From the NCBI RefSeq assembly GCF_019931145.1, contig NZ_JAIOUV010000005.1, positions 124,001 to 188,000 on the forward strand: a DNA stretch of 64,000 bases, given 5' to 3'. Every line of letters begins with the position of its first letter. The stretch's first letter is position 1. The notes beneath the pieces are model-generated. The model had not been told where the DNA came from. It saw nothing but the letters and a program-made list of their open reading frames with translations, and did not search any database. Source of the DNA: Marinicella meishanensis. GTDB taxonomy: Bacteria; Pseudomonadota; Gammaproteobacteria; Xanthomonadales; Marinicellaceae. Positions 54,745 through 63,299 of this stretch are shown here, piece after piece. The translations under genes were made by a program, and so were the position numbers.

Positions 54745-55739
54745 GTCAACAATCACCGGCAGCAGATAACCACCAACCCTGGCTACAGGACTTCGACAGC
54801 CACAGCTTTGAAGTCGTGTCTTCTGAATTACCATCGGGCTGTGCTTGGTTGGTGAATTGCTTGTTGGAGTCTGGCATCAGTGTATGGCGACCTTGGGAGG
54901 TGGACATTGAAGGAGAGTGGCACAGAACTTCCCCATACCATTATCGGTATAACGCCCAGGCAGAACCCTGGTTTCAAACCCTGCCGGCATTGCAATGGTG
55001 CCGTCAGTTTCACTTTGATGCCAAGCATTCGGCCCGCGCCACCCACCGCTGGGCCGGCACGGTGGATGGCCGCAGGAAGCTGATTTTATTTGTGCGTGAT
55101 CCCAGAGACATGTTGTTTTCGCAGTGGCGTCGACAATGCCATAATCACCCAGAGACACCGGTCAGTTTTGTTCAGTTTCTCCAATCGAAGTACCACCAGT
55201 ACCCATGTACATATGTTGAATACATCCAATTGTTTATGCTGATGTGGCAGCGGCATGTGACGCAATTTGACCACCACATCGTGCGCTTTGAAGATTACCG
55301 ACAAGACGCCACCGCCACGTTGAACTCGGTGTTGCAGTTTTTGCAGATCGATCGACCGGCATCGGTCATCCAACAAGCCGTGAACCAATCAGATTTTCAA
55401 AAGGTCAAACAGCGGGAAGACCAGCTGGCCGCACAAGGGCAGTTGACCAGGAAATTCAATTTTGCCGGTCAAGCCTTTGAATACCAACAACAGGACCACA
55501 CCGCCTACCATGGACTGTTTGACCCTGCTTTCAGCCAAGTCACTGACTGGCTGGGATACGCTCCATTGCCCCAACCAGCAGCCCACATCAAAACCCTATT
55601 CGAACGGCCTGGCTGGGTCGATGAGATGGTTCACTGCATGGTTGGAGGGGTGGTAGATTCGCCATTCAAGGCTCAGGTTCAAACACTGCTGCATTCAGTT
55701 TACCGAGATCTGAACCAAGCCGAGGAGTTGGCCTCTTGA
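54741..55739 (+). CDS. Sulfotransferase-fold protein, candidate phosphoramidate transferase
   Basis: The protein has 332 residues. 'LILFVRDPRDMLFSQWRR' (Arg119-Asp123) is the sulfotransferase 3'-phosphate-binding motif. The N-terminal 5'-PSB loop is altered. Where PAPS enzymes have PKSGTTW, here is 'ELPSGCAW' (residues 29-36), without the conserved lysine. In this operon the likely donor is 3'-phospho-CDP-amidate, a structural relative of PAPS, so a transferase that moves phosphoramidate rather than sulfate is a reasonable proposal. This is inference. A true sulfotransferase remains possible. It overlaps neighbours on both sides (ATGA and TTGA). Confidence 0.6.
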   Translation: MSQQSPAADNHQPWLQDFDSHSFEVVSSELPSGCAWLVNCLLESGISVWRPWEVDIEGEWHRTSPYHYRYNAQAEPWFQTLPALQWCRQFHFDAKHSARATHRWAGTVDGRRKLILFVRDPRDMLFSQWRRQCHNHPETPVSFVQFLQSKYHQYPCTYVEYIQLFMLMWQRHVTQFDHHIVRFEDYRQDATATLNSVLQFLQIDRPASVIQQAVNQSDFQKVKQREDQLAAQGQLTRKFNFAGQAFEYQQQDHTAYHGLFDPAFSQVTDWLGYAPLPQPAAHIKTLFERPGWVDEMVHCMVGGVVDSPFKAQVQTLLHSVYRDLNQAEELAS

Positions 55740-56248
55740 AGCCAGGTCGGCTGTATTGGATCACTGGGCTGTCAGGTACCGGCAAAACCACGCTCGCCCA
55801 ACAACTCACTGAATATTTGCGACAACAGCACCGCCAGGTGGTGATGCTGGATGGTGACGACTTGCGGGCCGTGTATGGCTTGCCAGGCCAATACCAAGAA
55901 CACGAACGCCTGGCCATGGGCATGCGGCATGCCAGGCTCTCACTGTTACTGGCCAGCCAGGGATTGGATGTGGTTTGTGCCACCATATCGCTGTTTCATG
56001 AAATCCAACAATGGAACCGGGCACAGCAAGCCCACTACATTGAAATCCTGCTGACCTGTGATGAAGCCACCCGCTTGCACCGACTGCAGCAAAGGCCTGA
56101 CCCAGCGGCATTCAGGGACACCCCAGCGGTAGGGACCAGCATCGAGCCACAGTGGCCCACTGCACCCGATCATGTGATCGACAGTGGCAAAGCATTGTAC
56201 ACAGAGTCGTTGTTGGCTTCACTCACAGCTTCATCAAATGCAACTTAA
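55736..56248 (+). CDS. APS-kinase-like protein, probable cytidine diphosphoramidate kinase (Cj1415-like)
   Basis: The protein has 170 residues, the same length as Cj1415. P-loop 'GLSGTGKTT' (residues 11-19) and 'MLDGDDLR' are conserved with APS kinases. The downstream substrate region is different: 'AVYGLPGQYQEHERLAMGMR' replaces the APS-kinase 'GLNxDLGFS..DRxENIRR' block. That change fits a kinase for CDP-amidate, whose 3'-OH it would phosphorylate. No CysD/CysN sulfate adenylyltransferase is present to supply APS. The start is TTG 55736, inside the previous stop (TTGA), with GAGGAG eight bases upstream. Confidence 0.75.
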   Translation: MKPGRLYWITGLSGTGKTTLAQQLTEYLRQQHRQVVMLDGDDLRAVYGLPGQYQEHERLAMGMRHARLSLLLASQGLDVVCATISLFHEIQQWNRAQQAHYIEILLTCDEATRLHRLQQRPDPAAFRDTPAVGTSIEPQWPTAPDHVIDSGKALYTESLLASLTASSNAT

Positions 56249-57023
56249 CCAAAACACAACTGACATGAAATGGGACTACACCAAACTGGCGAAGAATTAC
56301 CACAAAAGAGCCCCTTACGCCCCCGAACTGATCAAACAGGTGACCACCACCGCCCAATTGCAAGCGAATGCAAGCATTTGTGACATGGGTGCGGGCACGG
56401 GTTTTTTGGCCCGTGAGTTTGCCCAGGCCGGATTCCATGTATTGGCGGTTGAACCCAATGCCAACATGCGACAATGCGGTATCGAACATTGTGCTGATCT
56501 GACATCAATTCAGTGGTCCATCGGTCAAGCCGAACAGTCTGGCTTACCCGATCACTGTGCCGATTTGATCAGTTTTGGGTCATCCTTCAACGTGGTCGAA
56601 CAAGACCAAGCGCTGGCAGAAGCCCACCGGATCGTGCGGCCGGGTGGCTGGTTTTTGATTATCTGGAACCACCGGGTCCTGGACCATGGTCTGCAAAGAG
56701 CAATAGAACAATGCATCCATCGGCACCTACCGGACTATGACTACGGCCAAAGAAGACAAGACCACCAACATGTCCTGGAGTCCTGTGGCCATTTCTCCCA
56801 AGTCATTCCCATGATCCTGGATCACACCCACCAACAAACCAAAACGGACATGTATGAGGCCTGGCAATCCCATGCCACCTTACAAAGACAAGCCAAAGAC
56901 CACTTCCCGGTCATCTTAAACGACATTCAGGCCTTGATCCAAAGTGAACAGGGCTCCTGGATCCACACACCGTATCAAACCCGCGGCTGGTTGGCTCAGT
57001 TTAAAAGCCAGATCGGGTCATAA
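56238..57023 (+). CDS. SAM-dependent methyltransferase of the phosphoramidate operon
   Basis: This class-I methyltransferase has 261 residues. 'ICDMGAGTGFLAREFA' is the SAM-binding motif I, 'LAVEPNANM' motif II and 'RIVRPGGWFLIIW' motif III. By operon it may methylate the phosphoramidate, as the MeOPN pathway needs an O-methyl group. In C. jejuni the corresponding step is assigned to Cj1419/Cj1420-type enzymes. It is the last gene, and its stop overlaps the convergent SDR by six bases. The start ATG 56238 lies in the upstream gene. ATG 56265 is the alternative. Confidence 0.8.
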   Translation: MQLNQNTTDMKWDYTKLAKNYHKRAPYAPELIKQVTTTAQLQANASICDMGAGTGFLAREFAQAGFHVLAVEPNANMRQCGIEHCADLTSIQWSIGQAEQSGLPDHCADLISFGSSFNVVEQDQALAEAHRIVRPGGWFLIIWNHRVLDHGLQRAIEQCIHRHLPDYDYGQRRQDHQHVLESCGHFSQVIPMILDHTHQQTKTDMYEAWQSHATLQRQAKDHFPVILNDIQALIQSEQGSWIHTPYQTRGWLAQFKSQIGS

Positions 57024-57929
57024 ATCAAAATGGGCGCCGGTCAAACTTTCAGAGACTTGCCAAAGCTTGATTAAATGCGCTTTGTTCAAAGCTTGTTTGG
57101 CGATTTTTGCCAGGCCTGATGGCCCTTTCAATTCAAAGAAACCCTGTGGGCCATAATATTGGCCACCTGGGGACTCAAGGCTTAATGAGGCTTGCAATAT
57201 GGGCACTGAACCGGATTGAGTGCTGTGGGTGATTAATGGCAACAGGGTGTACTCCAATGCCGTCATTAGCCATGGTGACATGTTTCTGCTCAAGTTGCTG
57301 CGAACGGCACCTGGATGGGCTGCATTGGAGATGATTTTTTTCCCGGCCATTTTCAACCGACGATCCAACTCGATGGTATACATCAAACAGGCCAGCTTGC
57401 TTTGGCTGTAGGCGGCCGCTTTTGAATAGTTACTGACCATGTGCAGGTCTTTAAAATGAATCTTACCCGTTCTGTGGGCCAAACTGCTGACCCAAGTGAT
57501 GCGAGATGAACTCTGGTCAGGCATCGCATCAATCAGCAACGCCGTCAACAAAAAATGCCCCAATGAGTTGGTGGCCAATTGGCTTTCAAACCCATCTGAT
57601 GTCAGTGTGAATGAGGGATACATGATGCCGGCATTGTTGACCAATATGTCTAGCCGACTGTATTGTTTCTTGAACGTGGCGGCAGCGGATCGCACTGAAT
57701 CCATTGCACTCAAATCGATCGACAATGTGTCAATGGCGGCATGGGGCAGGGCCTGCATCATGTTGTGCTTGGCCTGTTCTGCTTTTTCCAGGCTTCTGCA
57801 AGCCAAAACAGCGGTGCAACCAATTTGGGCCAGGCTGCATGCCACCGCTTGGCCAAGGCCGCTGCTGGCCCCCGTAATCATTGCAATTTTGTCGTTTTGG
57901 TTGGGGATGTTTGTTAAATCAAATTGCAT
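57018..57929 (-). CDS. Short-chain dehydrogenase/reductase (retinol-dehydrogenase-like)
   Basis: The protein has 303 residues. 'MITGASSGLGQAVA' is the NAD(P)-binding motif, 'NNAGIM' the structural motif and 'YSQSKLACLMY' holds the YxxxK catalytic pair. 'ACRSLEKAEQ' suggests NADP preference through the arginine. The substrate is unknown, and relatives include oxidoreductases of lipids and retinoids. It converges with and slightly overlaps the methyltransferase gene, so it is unlikely to belong to that operon. Confidence 0.85.
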   Translation of the reverse strand: MQFDLTNIPNQNDKIAMITGASSGLGQAVACSLAQIGCTAVLACRSLEKAEQAKHNMMQALPHAAIDTLSIDLSAMDSVRSAAATFKKQYSRLDILVNNAGIMYPSFTLTSDGFESQLATNSLGHFLLTALLIDAMPDQSSSRITWVSSLAHRTGKIHFKDLHMVSNYSKAAAYSQSKLACLMYTIELDRRLKMAGKKIISNAAHPGAVRSNLSRNMSPWLMTALEYTLLPLITHSTQSGSVPILQASLSLESPGGQYYGPQGFFELKGPSGLAKIAKQALNKAHLIKLWQVSESLTGAHFDL

Positions 57930-58009
57930 TCATCATTGGCTGTATTGAATGCCCCCAGTGTAATAATTACATCAGTTGCTTTCATTCACCTGGGTTAATA
58001 AATGCGGTT

Positions 58010-58594
58010 TCAATCTGCCAATAATCGTTTTCGAATGCGACTCAAAGATTGGGGCTGAATGCCCAAGTAACTGGCCAGGTGATATTGGCTGATTCTTTGA
58101 ACCAATTTGGGTTTGTCTTTGAGCAATGCCAGGTAGTGCTCTTCAGCTGACAACCTTCTGTATCGATCCATATCAAGCCGCTTATTTGTCATGGCTTGAT
58201 CATTGAATCGATGGCACAAGAGGGCAAAATCTGGATGTTGTTCATACAACAGGGCCGTTTTATGTGGGTAACCGACAGCAACGCAGCCATTCTCCAGGCA
58301 TTCGATGTAGTAGGGCGACGCTTGGTTTTGCGTCGAATTGAGCGGATTGATCACTTCGCCTTCTTGATAAAAATCAGTGTTGATTTCTTGACCATCTTTG
58401 ATGTAATACGTTCGAATACAGCCAGCCATCACCAGATAACTGCAGGTGGGCCACTCGCCCTCTCGCAGCAGCAGTTCACCCTTATTTACGCTTCGAAAAT
58501 CACCCTGACTGGCCAGCAGATCAGCCTGCTGTTGGGTGACGGTGCCGTACTGAGACAAAATGTTCAGCACAAATTCGATTGGATCAACGGTCAT
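58010..58594 (-). CDS. Crp/Fnr-family transcriptional regulator
   Basis: The protein has 194 residues. An N-terminal cyclic-nucleotide-binding-like beta-roll ('GELLLREGEWPTCSYLVMAGCI', split as 'GELLLREGEWP' and 'YLVMAGCI') is followed by a C-terminal HTH ('RISQYHLASYLGIQPQSLSR'). It resembles the YeiL/small Crp-Fnr group without the Fnr cysteines. The ligand is not evident. It is divergent from nothing near and probably regulates itself or the adjacent SDR, which is on the same strand 81 bases downstream. Confidence 0.82.
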   Translation of the reverse strand: MTVDPIEFVLNILSQYGTVTQQQADLLASQGDFRSVNKGELLLREGEWPTCSYLVMAGCIRTYYIKDGQEINTDFYQEGEVINPLNSTQNQASPYYIECLENGCVAVGYPHKTALLYEQHPDFALLCHRFNDQAMTNKRLDMDRYRRLSAEEHYLALLKDKPKLVQRISQYHLASYLGIQPQSLSRIRKRLLAD

Positions 58595-58649
58595 GAATGC
58601 GACCTGTTCAACTTGGCACTTTGATATGAAAAAACTGAATTAAGGATGA

Positions 58650-59165
58650 TTAACTTGGTAAACATGATCGCAGTTTGCTGGCTGTCTCATAAAGTACCGA
58701 TGGCGCCACTTGGGCCAGTTGTTTCCTCTCCACAGGGTCCAAATCATGATCGGCACTGCCTGCCATGCGACCCGCACCTTCAAAGTAGGCCAATTGAGGT
58801 GGCCCAATGCCCCAATTACTTCCTAGCTGTCTGGGTATGATGTGGTAATGATAATGAGGCGCCAATTGACCGCTGTAAATGCCATTGTTTTGGAATGTGA
58901 GGATACCCAATGGCTCAAAAGCTTTCAGCATGGCATGGGCGACTCGCTTGGCAGCCATCAATATTGCGGCCGTTTCTTCATCTGAAAGCGCTAACAGGGT
59001 AGCCACGTGGCGTTTGGTTATGACACAACACTGACCCACTTCATATTGATAAGGGTTGATCACTGTCATGGTGTGCGCACAATCATCAATCAGCCTGAGT
59101 TTCGCGTCAGCAGCAGACATGTCCCGACATATTTCACATGGATCTTGTTCTGGAAGCTCTAACAT
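58650..59165 (-). CDS. HIT-family protein
   Basis: The protein has 171 residues. 'PHYHYHIIPR' is the histidine-triad motif of nucleotidyl hydrolases/transferases, and a CxxC pair ('PCEIC') at residues 9-13 may bind zinc. AAAGGA six bases before the ATG supports the start at 59165. The substrate is probably a dinucleoside polyphosphate or nucleoside phosphoramidate (the typical HINT activity). The last is noted because a phosphoramidate operon lies 1.6 kb away, though a link is speculative. Confidence 0.83.
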   Translation of the reverse strand: MLELPEQDPCEICRDMSAADAKLRLIDDCAHTMTVINPYQYEVGQCCVITKRHVATLLALSDEETAAILMAAKRVAHAMLKAFEPLGILTFQNNGIYSGQLAPHYHYHIIPRQLGSNWGIGPPQLAYFEGAGRMAGSADHDLDPVERKQLAQVAPSVLYETASKLRSCLPS

Positions 59166-59344
59166 TCAAGTCCTTTCATCATTTGAATCATGATGCGATC
59201 TTCTCAAATCAGCGGGATCAGAGCAAAAGGTTTTCGTTTTTTAAGAGTATGATTGAATCATCCTGGAACCTAAACCCAATGATTTAGAATTAGAATGATA
59301 TTCTTCATAGTATAATTACTGTCTCTGTCCCCCTGGGCTGGTAT

Positions 59345-59752
59345 ATGGATATTGAAAAATTAAAGCGCAAGCGACAAAAGAATGTACAAGAACAAATCAT
59401 TCTGAAAAAACATCAGATTCATCAGGAATCTGTCTATTGGAGGAGAACAGGGGTCGCTGAACCTGTCAGGATTATTCTTGAGGACAAAGGCATCAATCCA
59501 GACACCTCAATTTTCATCAGATACGACATCAATTTCCCTGGCATGGCCTCGGATTCTGGCATTGTACTGACAGCGGACCATGAATTCTTTGAGTTTGAAC
59601 TCGATTTGAATCAAGCCAGGACTCAGTTAATGTCCATAGATTGGTGGCAAAGGATCACAGAAGATCTCGAAGTAACAAACCACAAACCAGGCACAGGTTC
59701 TACCAAATGGTATCTGGCCACAGAAGTTTTGGATGAATTGAATGAAGCATAA
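59345..59752 (+). CDS. Hypothetical protein
   Basis: This 135-residue soluble protein has a basic N-terminal helix ('KLKRKRQKNVQEQIILKK') and a mixed C-terminal part. No family is recognised. The ribosome-binding site is weak. It marks the beginning of the AT-rich region. Confidence 0.6.
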   Translation: MDIEKLKRKRQKNVQEQIILKKHQIHQESVYWRRTGVAEPVRIILEDKGINPDTSIFIRYDINFPGMASDSGIVLTADHEFFEFELDLNQARTQLMSIDWWQRITEDLEVTNHKPGTGSTKWYLATEVLDELNEA

Positions 59753-59881
59753 ACCGGACATCACGATTTTGTTGGCATGTTTGCAGTGCAAAAAGAATCA
59801 GATCCCAGCGAATTGTTGACGCTCATTGAATGTCGTTGTTGAACATACAGTTCTATGTCTCTGATAGTTAGGAAATTTATT

Positions 59882-60475
59882 ATGGAAAGAACAAAATACA
59901 TGGTGTTGACAACCCTATTATTTGCCTCAGTGTTGGCAAAAAGCGCGATTATCATCAATCAACCAATTGAAAAGTACGTCAAAAAATCAGAATTGATAGT
60001 CAGGGGAGTGGTCATCAGCAAAAAAGCGAAAAATGAAGCGTTTCATTTGAAACAGCATTCGATGAGCAATGGAAAAATATCCACAAGCCGTCAAATGGTT
60101 AAAGCGATATACACCACTTTCACCATTCAAATAAATGAGCTTTTGCGTGGCGAATATGATACGCCAACCATTGAGGTCAAAATGCTCGGTGGGTGTGAAG
60201 AAAATGGTTCGTGCTTTCGAATGAGTAGCCATTACCAATATGAAGTCAGTGATGAAGTTTTGATGTTTCTGAACTACGATGAAGTCAATGATTTTTTTCA
60301 TTCGACCAGTAATGGCATCACTGCATATTTAGTATCAGAAAATGATGAATTGATGAGGGCAGGGGATTTCATGACCTTGGACAACAATGGTTCAATCATT
60401 CCCAGAAAGGATCATAAACACTCATTGTCTGTTGATGAGTTAAAGCAAGTCATTGAAGCGAACAAAAATGAATAG
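59882..60475 (+). CDS. Secreted hypothetical protein
   Basis: The protein has 197 residues starting at an ATG with AGGAAA eight bases upstream. A signal peptide is at residues 1-22 (cleavage near 'VLAKSA'). A possible disulfide pair lies in 'GGCEENGSCFRM' near residue 110. 'SDEVLMFLNYDEVND' resembles small beta-barrel proteins but was not assigned. AT-rich. Confidence 0.6.
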   Translation: MERTKYMVLTTLLFASVLAKSAIIINQPIEKYVKKSELIVRGVVISKKAKNEAFHLKQHSMSNGKISTSRQMVKAIYTTFTIQINELLRGEYDTPTIEVKMLGGCEENGSCFRMSSHYQYEVSDEVLMFLNYDEVNDFFHSTSNGITAYLVSENDELMRAGDFMTLDNNGSIIPRKDHKHSLSVDELKQVIEANKNE

Positions 60476-60512
60476 TTATATTTGGCCGTATTCCAATTAA
60501 TTAAGAAAAATC

Positions 60513-61139
60513 ATGAAATGTTTTAGTGGGTTTTTACTCATTATTTTTCTTGCTGGCTGCCAAACCAGTATTACTCTAAGAGAGAAGCTTTATTTTGAAA
60601 GGCCTATAAACTTGTATGAAGGGTTTGAAAGAAAGTTTTACTGGCCAATTAATGTTGTATCTGAAAAGAAACTCACTTCAAAAAGGATTCCAAATTCAAT
60701 TAACAGTGCACTGAGAGAATTAGAGAGTTTGTTAGATGAAAGTTTGTTAATGATTCTTAGGGATGTATCTCAAATGTCTGAGTGTGGACTGGATAAGGTA
60801 TCAAAAGGTGAATTGTATGAAAAATACTTTTATGCCGTATTTGACGAAATGTCAAAAAGATATCCTTATGATGAGATCAAAAAAGCATTTGATAGAGATG
60901 ATGTCGATAGCATAGTTCTACAAGATATTTTGATTTATTTTGATTATCTTCAAGGATGGATTACCAATCACTGGAATCTAAATGAAGAAAATGATCTTAC
61001 TAACCAATTGAATTCAATAGGCATCTATGATTCTTCAGAAATTTTTTACTATTTGCTCATTACGCTTGGAGGGTGTGAATATCAACAAAACATAGACACG
61101 CCAGAATTATTCATTTGGGATGAAATTCCAGATGAATGA
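60513..61139 (+). CDS. Lipoprotein, unknown function
   Basis: The protein has 208 residues. A lipoprotein signal 'LIIFLAGC' (Cys16) is followed by a helical, acidic, charged domain with a hydrophobic, aromatic C-terminal third. No family is recognised. Very AT-rich codons differ from the left part of the window. It lies 37 bases after the secreted protein, so the two may be co-transcribed. Confidence 0.6.
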   Translation: MKCFSGFLLIIFLAGCQTSITLREKLYFERPINLYEGFERKFYWPINVVSEKKLTSKRIPNSINSALRELESLLDESLLMILRDVSQMSECGLDKVSKGELYEKYFYAVFDEMSKRYPYDEIKKAFDRDDVDSIVLQDILIYFDYLQGWITNHWNLNEENDLTNQLNSIGIYDSSEIFYYLLITLGGCEYQQNIDTPELFIWDEIPDE

Positions 61140-61436
61140 GATAAAAGGAATTTTAACAATAATGCACGGTTTGTTTTCTGGACAGACAACTAAACTGCGA
61201 AATTTCATTATTTTGCAAGCAATTGATTTTGTTGCAATTGTAGAATTTTTCTAACAACTAATGTACCAAACATTTTGAAAAAACCTCAAAAAAAGGTCTT
61301 TCAAATTTTGACTGCTAATGTACTGAATATTTTGTCCACTTATAGCCAATTGAACTGTCAATAATAGTCAGGACTGCTTCCATGATATCCTTCTATAAAA
61401 CATGATCACCAACTGTTTGGTTTGCAAAAGTTACAC
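61140..61436. repeat. AT-rich gap with a 20-bp direct repeat
   Basis: CTAATGTACCAAACATTTTG (61258-61277) recurs with three changes at 61315-61334, 57 bases apart. Nothing coding is seen. It could be a repeated protein-binding site or remnant of insertion. Confidence 0.4.
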
Positions 61437-63041
61437 TCATTCAAAACCAGTTTGAAAAATCACTTCTGTACGCCCAAAGACCACATAGCTGCTGCCAGCC
61501 TCTGAGTTTGCATTGGGATCACCACCAACTGCTCCAATGATCAGATCATCGATGCCATCACCATTCACATCACCTGCATGGCTGACTGTACGCCCACTGA
61601 AATCATTGGCATTCACTCCATTAATGGTGAAGCCGTTGCTGCCATCAAGGTCCGCGAGATTCAAAGGATTAGGAAAGCCGGCATCATTGCCATAGACCAC
61701 ATAACTGCTGCCAGCATCTGAGTTGCCATTGGGATCAGCAAGATCAGCACCAATGATCATATCATCAACGCCATCACCATTCACATCACCTGCGTAGCTG
61801 ACCGAATAACCACTGGCATCATCGGCATTCACTCCATTGATTATGAAGCCATCACTGCCACCAAGGGCTGACAGTTCCAAGGTTGATGGAAATCCCGCTC
61901 CATTACCAAAGACCACGTAGCTGCTGCCTGCATTTAAGTTTCCATTGGGATCAGCTCCCGATGCACCAATGATCACATCTTCGATTCCATCACCATTTAC
62001 ATCACCTGCATGGCTGACTGAACCGCCACTGAAATCAAATACATTCACCCCATTGATAGCCAGGCCATTGCTCCCATCCAGGGATGACAGCTGTAAGGTT
62101 GACGGAAATACTGTATTGCCAAAAACCACAAAGCTCCTGCCTGCTCTTGAGTTACCATTGGGATAAGCACGATAAGCACCAATGATCACATCATCAACGC
62201 CATCACCATTCACATCACCTGCGTAGCTGACTGAAAAGCCACTGTAATCACTGGCATTCACCCCATTGATGGTGAAGCCATTGCTGCCATCAAGGGTTGA
62301 TAATTCCAAATTTGATGGAAATCCTGAATCACTGCCAAAAACAACATAGCTGCTGCCAGCTGCTTCGATTCCATTGGGGCTGGCAAAATAAGCTCCAATG
62401 ATCACGTCATCGATGCCATCACCATTTACATCACCCGCATGGCTTACTGAACGCCCACTGTAATCATCGTTATCTTCACCATTGATGGTGAAGCCATTGT
62501 TTCCATCCAGGGTTGAGAGTTCCAAGGTAGATGGAAATCCAGAATCATTCCCAAAGACCACATAGCTGCTGCCAGCACCATTTTTATTATTGGGATCAGC
62601 AAGATGAGCACCAATGATCACATCATCGATGCCATCACCATTCACATCACCCGCATTGCTGACTGAACGCCCACTGGAATCACTGGCACTCACTCCATTG
62701 ATGGTGAAGCCATTACTGCCATCCAGGGTTGACAGTTCCAAGGTTGATGGAAATCCTGCTTCACTGCCAAAGACCACATAGCTGTTACCTGCATGTAAGT
62801 TTCCATTGGGATCACCACCAAAAGCACCAATGATAATGTCATCAATTCCATCACCATTCACATCACCCGCACTGCTGACTGAACGCCCACTATAGTCTTC
62901 GGTATTTACTCCATTGATGGTGAAACCGTTGGTACCGTTTAGGTCAACCAGATTTAATTCATCACCGAATTGAGCCATGGCTGTTTGAGCCATAATGGCC
63001 AAGACCATTGCAACCAACGTTTTTTTAATTCTTAAATTCAT
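61437..63041 (-). CDS. Secreted FG-GAP (integrin-alpha-like) repeat protein
   Basis: The protein has 534 residues with a signal peptide at 1-23. Seven FG-GAP repeats of about 66 residues each carry 'AGDVNGDGIDDVIIG' calcium-binding loops followed by 'AGSSYVVFG'. Repeats are near identical in places, also at DNA level. The C-terminus ends 'FQTGFE', a GFE-type tail common in Lysobacterales-like secreted proteins. It probably forms a seven-bladed propeller for adhesion or calcium-dependent binding at the surface. AAAGGA nine bases upstream supports the start. Confidence 0.88.
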   Translation of the reverse strand: MNLRIKKTLVAMVLAIMAQTAMAQFGDELNLVDLNGTNGFTINGVNTEDYSGRSVSSAGDVNGDGIDDIIIGAFGGDPNGNLHAGNSYVVFGSEAGFPSTLELSTLDGSNGFTINGVSASDSSGRSVSNAGDVNGDGIDDVIIGAHLADPNNKNGAGSSYVVFGNDSGFPSTLELSTLDGNNGFTINGEDNDDYSGRSVSHAGDVNGDGIDDVIIGAYFASPNGIEAAGSSYVVFGSDSGFPSNLELSTLDGSNGFTINGVNASDYSGFSVSYAGDVNGDGVDDVIIGAYRAYPNGNSRAGRSFVVFGNTVFPSTLQLSSLDGSNGLAINGVNVFDFSGGSVSHAGDVNGDGIEDVIIGASGADPNGNLNAGSSYVVFGNGAGFPSTLELSALGGSDGFIINGVNADDASGYSVSYAGDVNGDGVDDMIIGADLADPNGNSDAGSSYVVYGNDAGFPNPLNLADLDGSNGFTINGVNANDFSGRTVSHAGDVNGDGIDDLIIGAVGGDPNANSEAGSSYVVFGRTEVIFQTGFE

Positions 63042-63299
63042 GATTTCAATCCTTTGACATTGATTTGATTAAAGAGCACATAGTTTATCATTAAATGGTG
63101 GCTTATTATCTTTTTGGTAAGGACTGAGAATTGGAATTACCTTTAATGAAAAATCTCATCCTTGTCATGGTGTTAAAATTAAGGGAAAGGTAATTAGCTT
63201 TTAATGTTTTAGAAAATATTGATTATTTAGGCATTCAATAATTAATTAAGGATACAGCCATAAAACAAATTTATTTTTAAAATTAGTGAACTATAAGTA

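Noticed and set aside
50961-57023. Reading the operon as sulfate activation and sulfation
   Set aside because: There is no CysDN or other APS source, the APS kinase substrate block is altered, the sulfotransferase lacks the PAPS lysine, and three further genes (kinase, amidotransferase, cytidylyltransferase) have no role in sulfation.
61437-63041. CRISPR-like or tandem non-coding repeat
   Set aside because: The repeats are in frame and encode FG-GAP blades.
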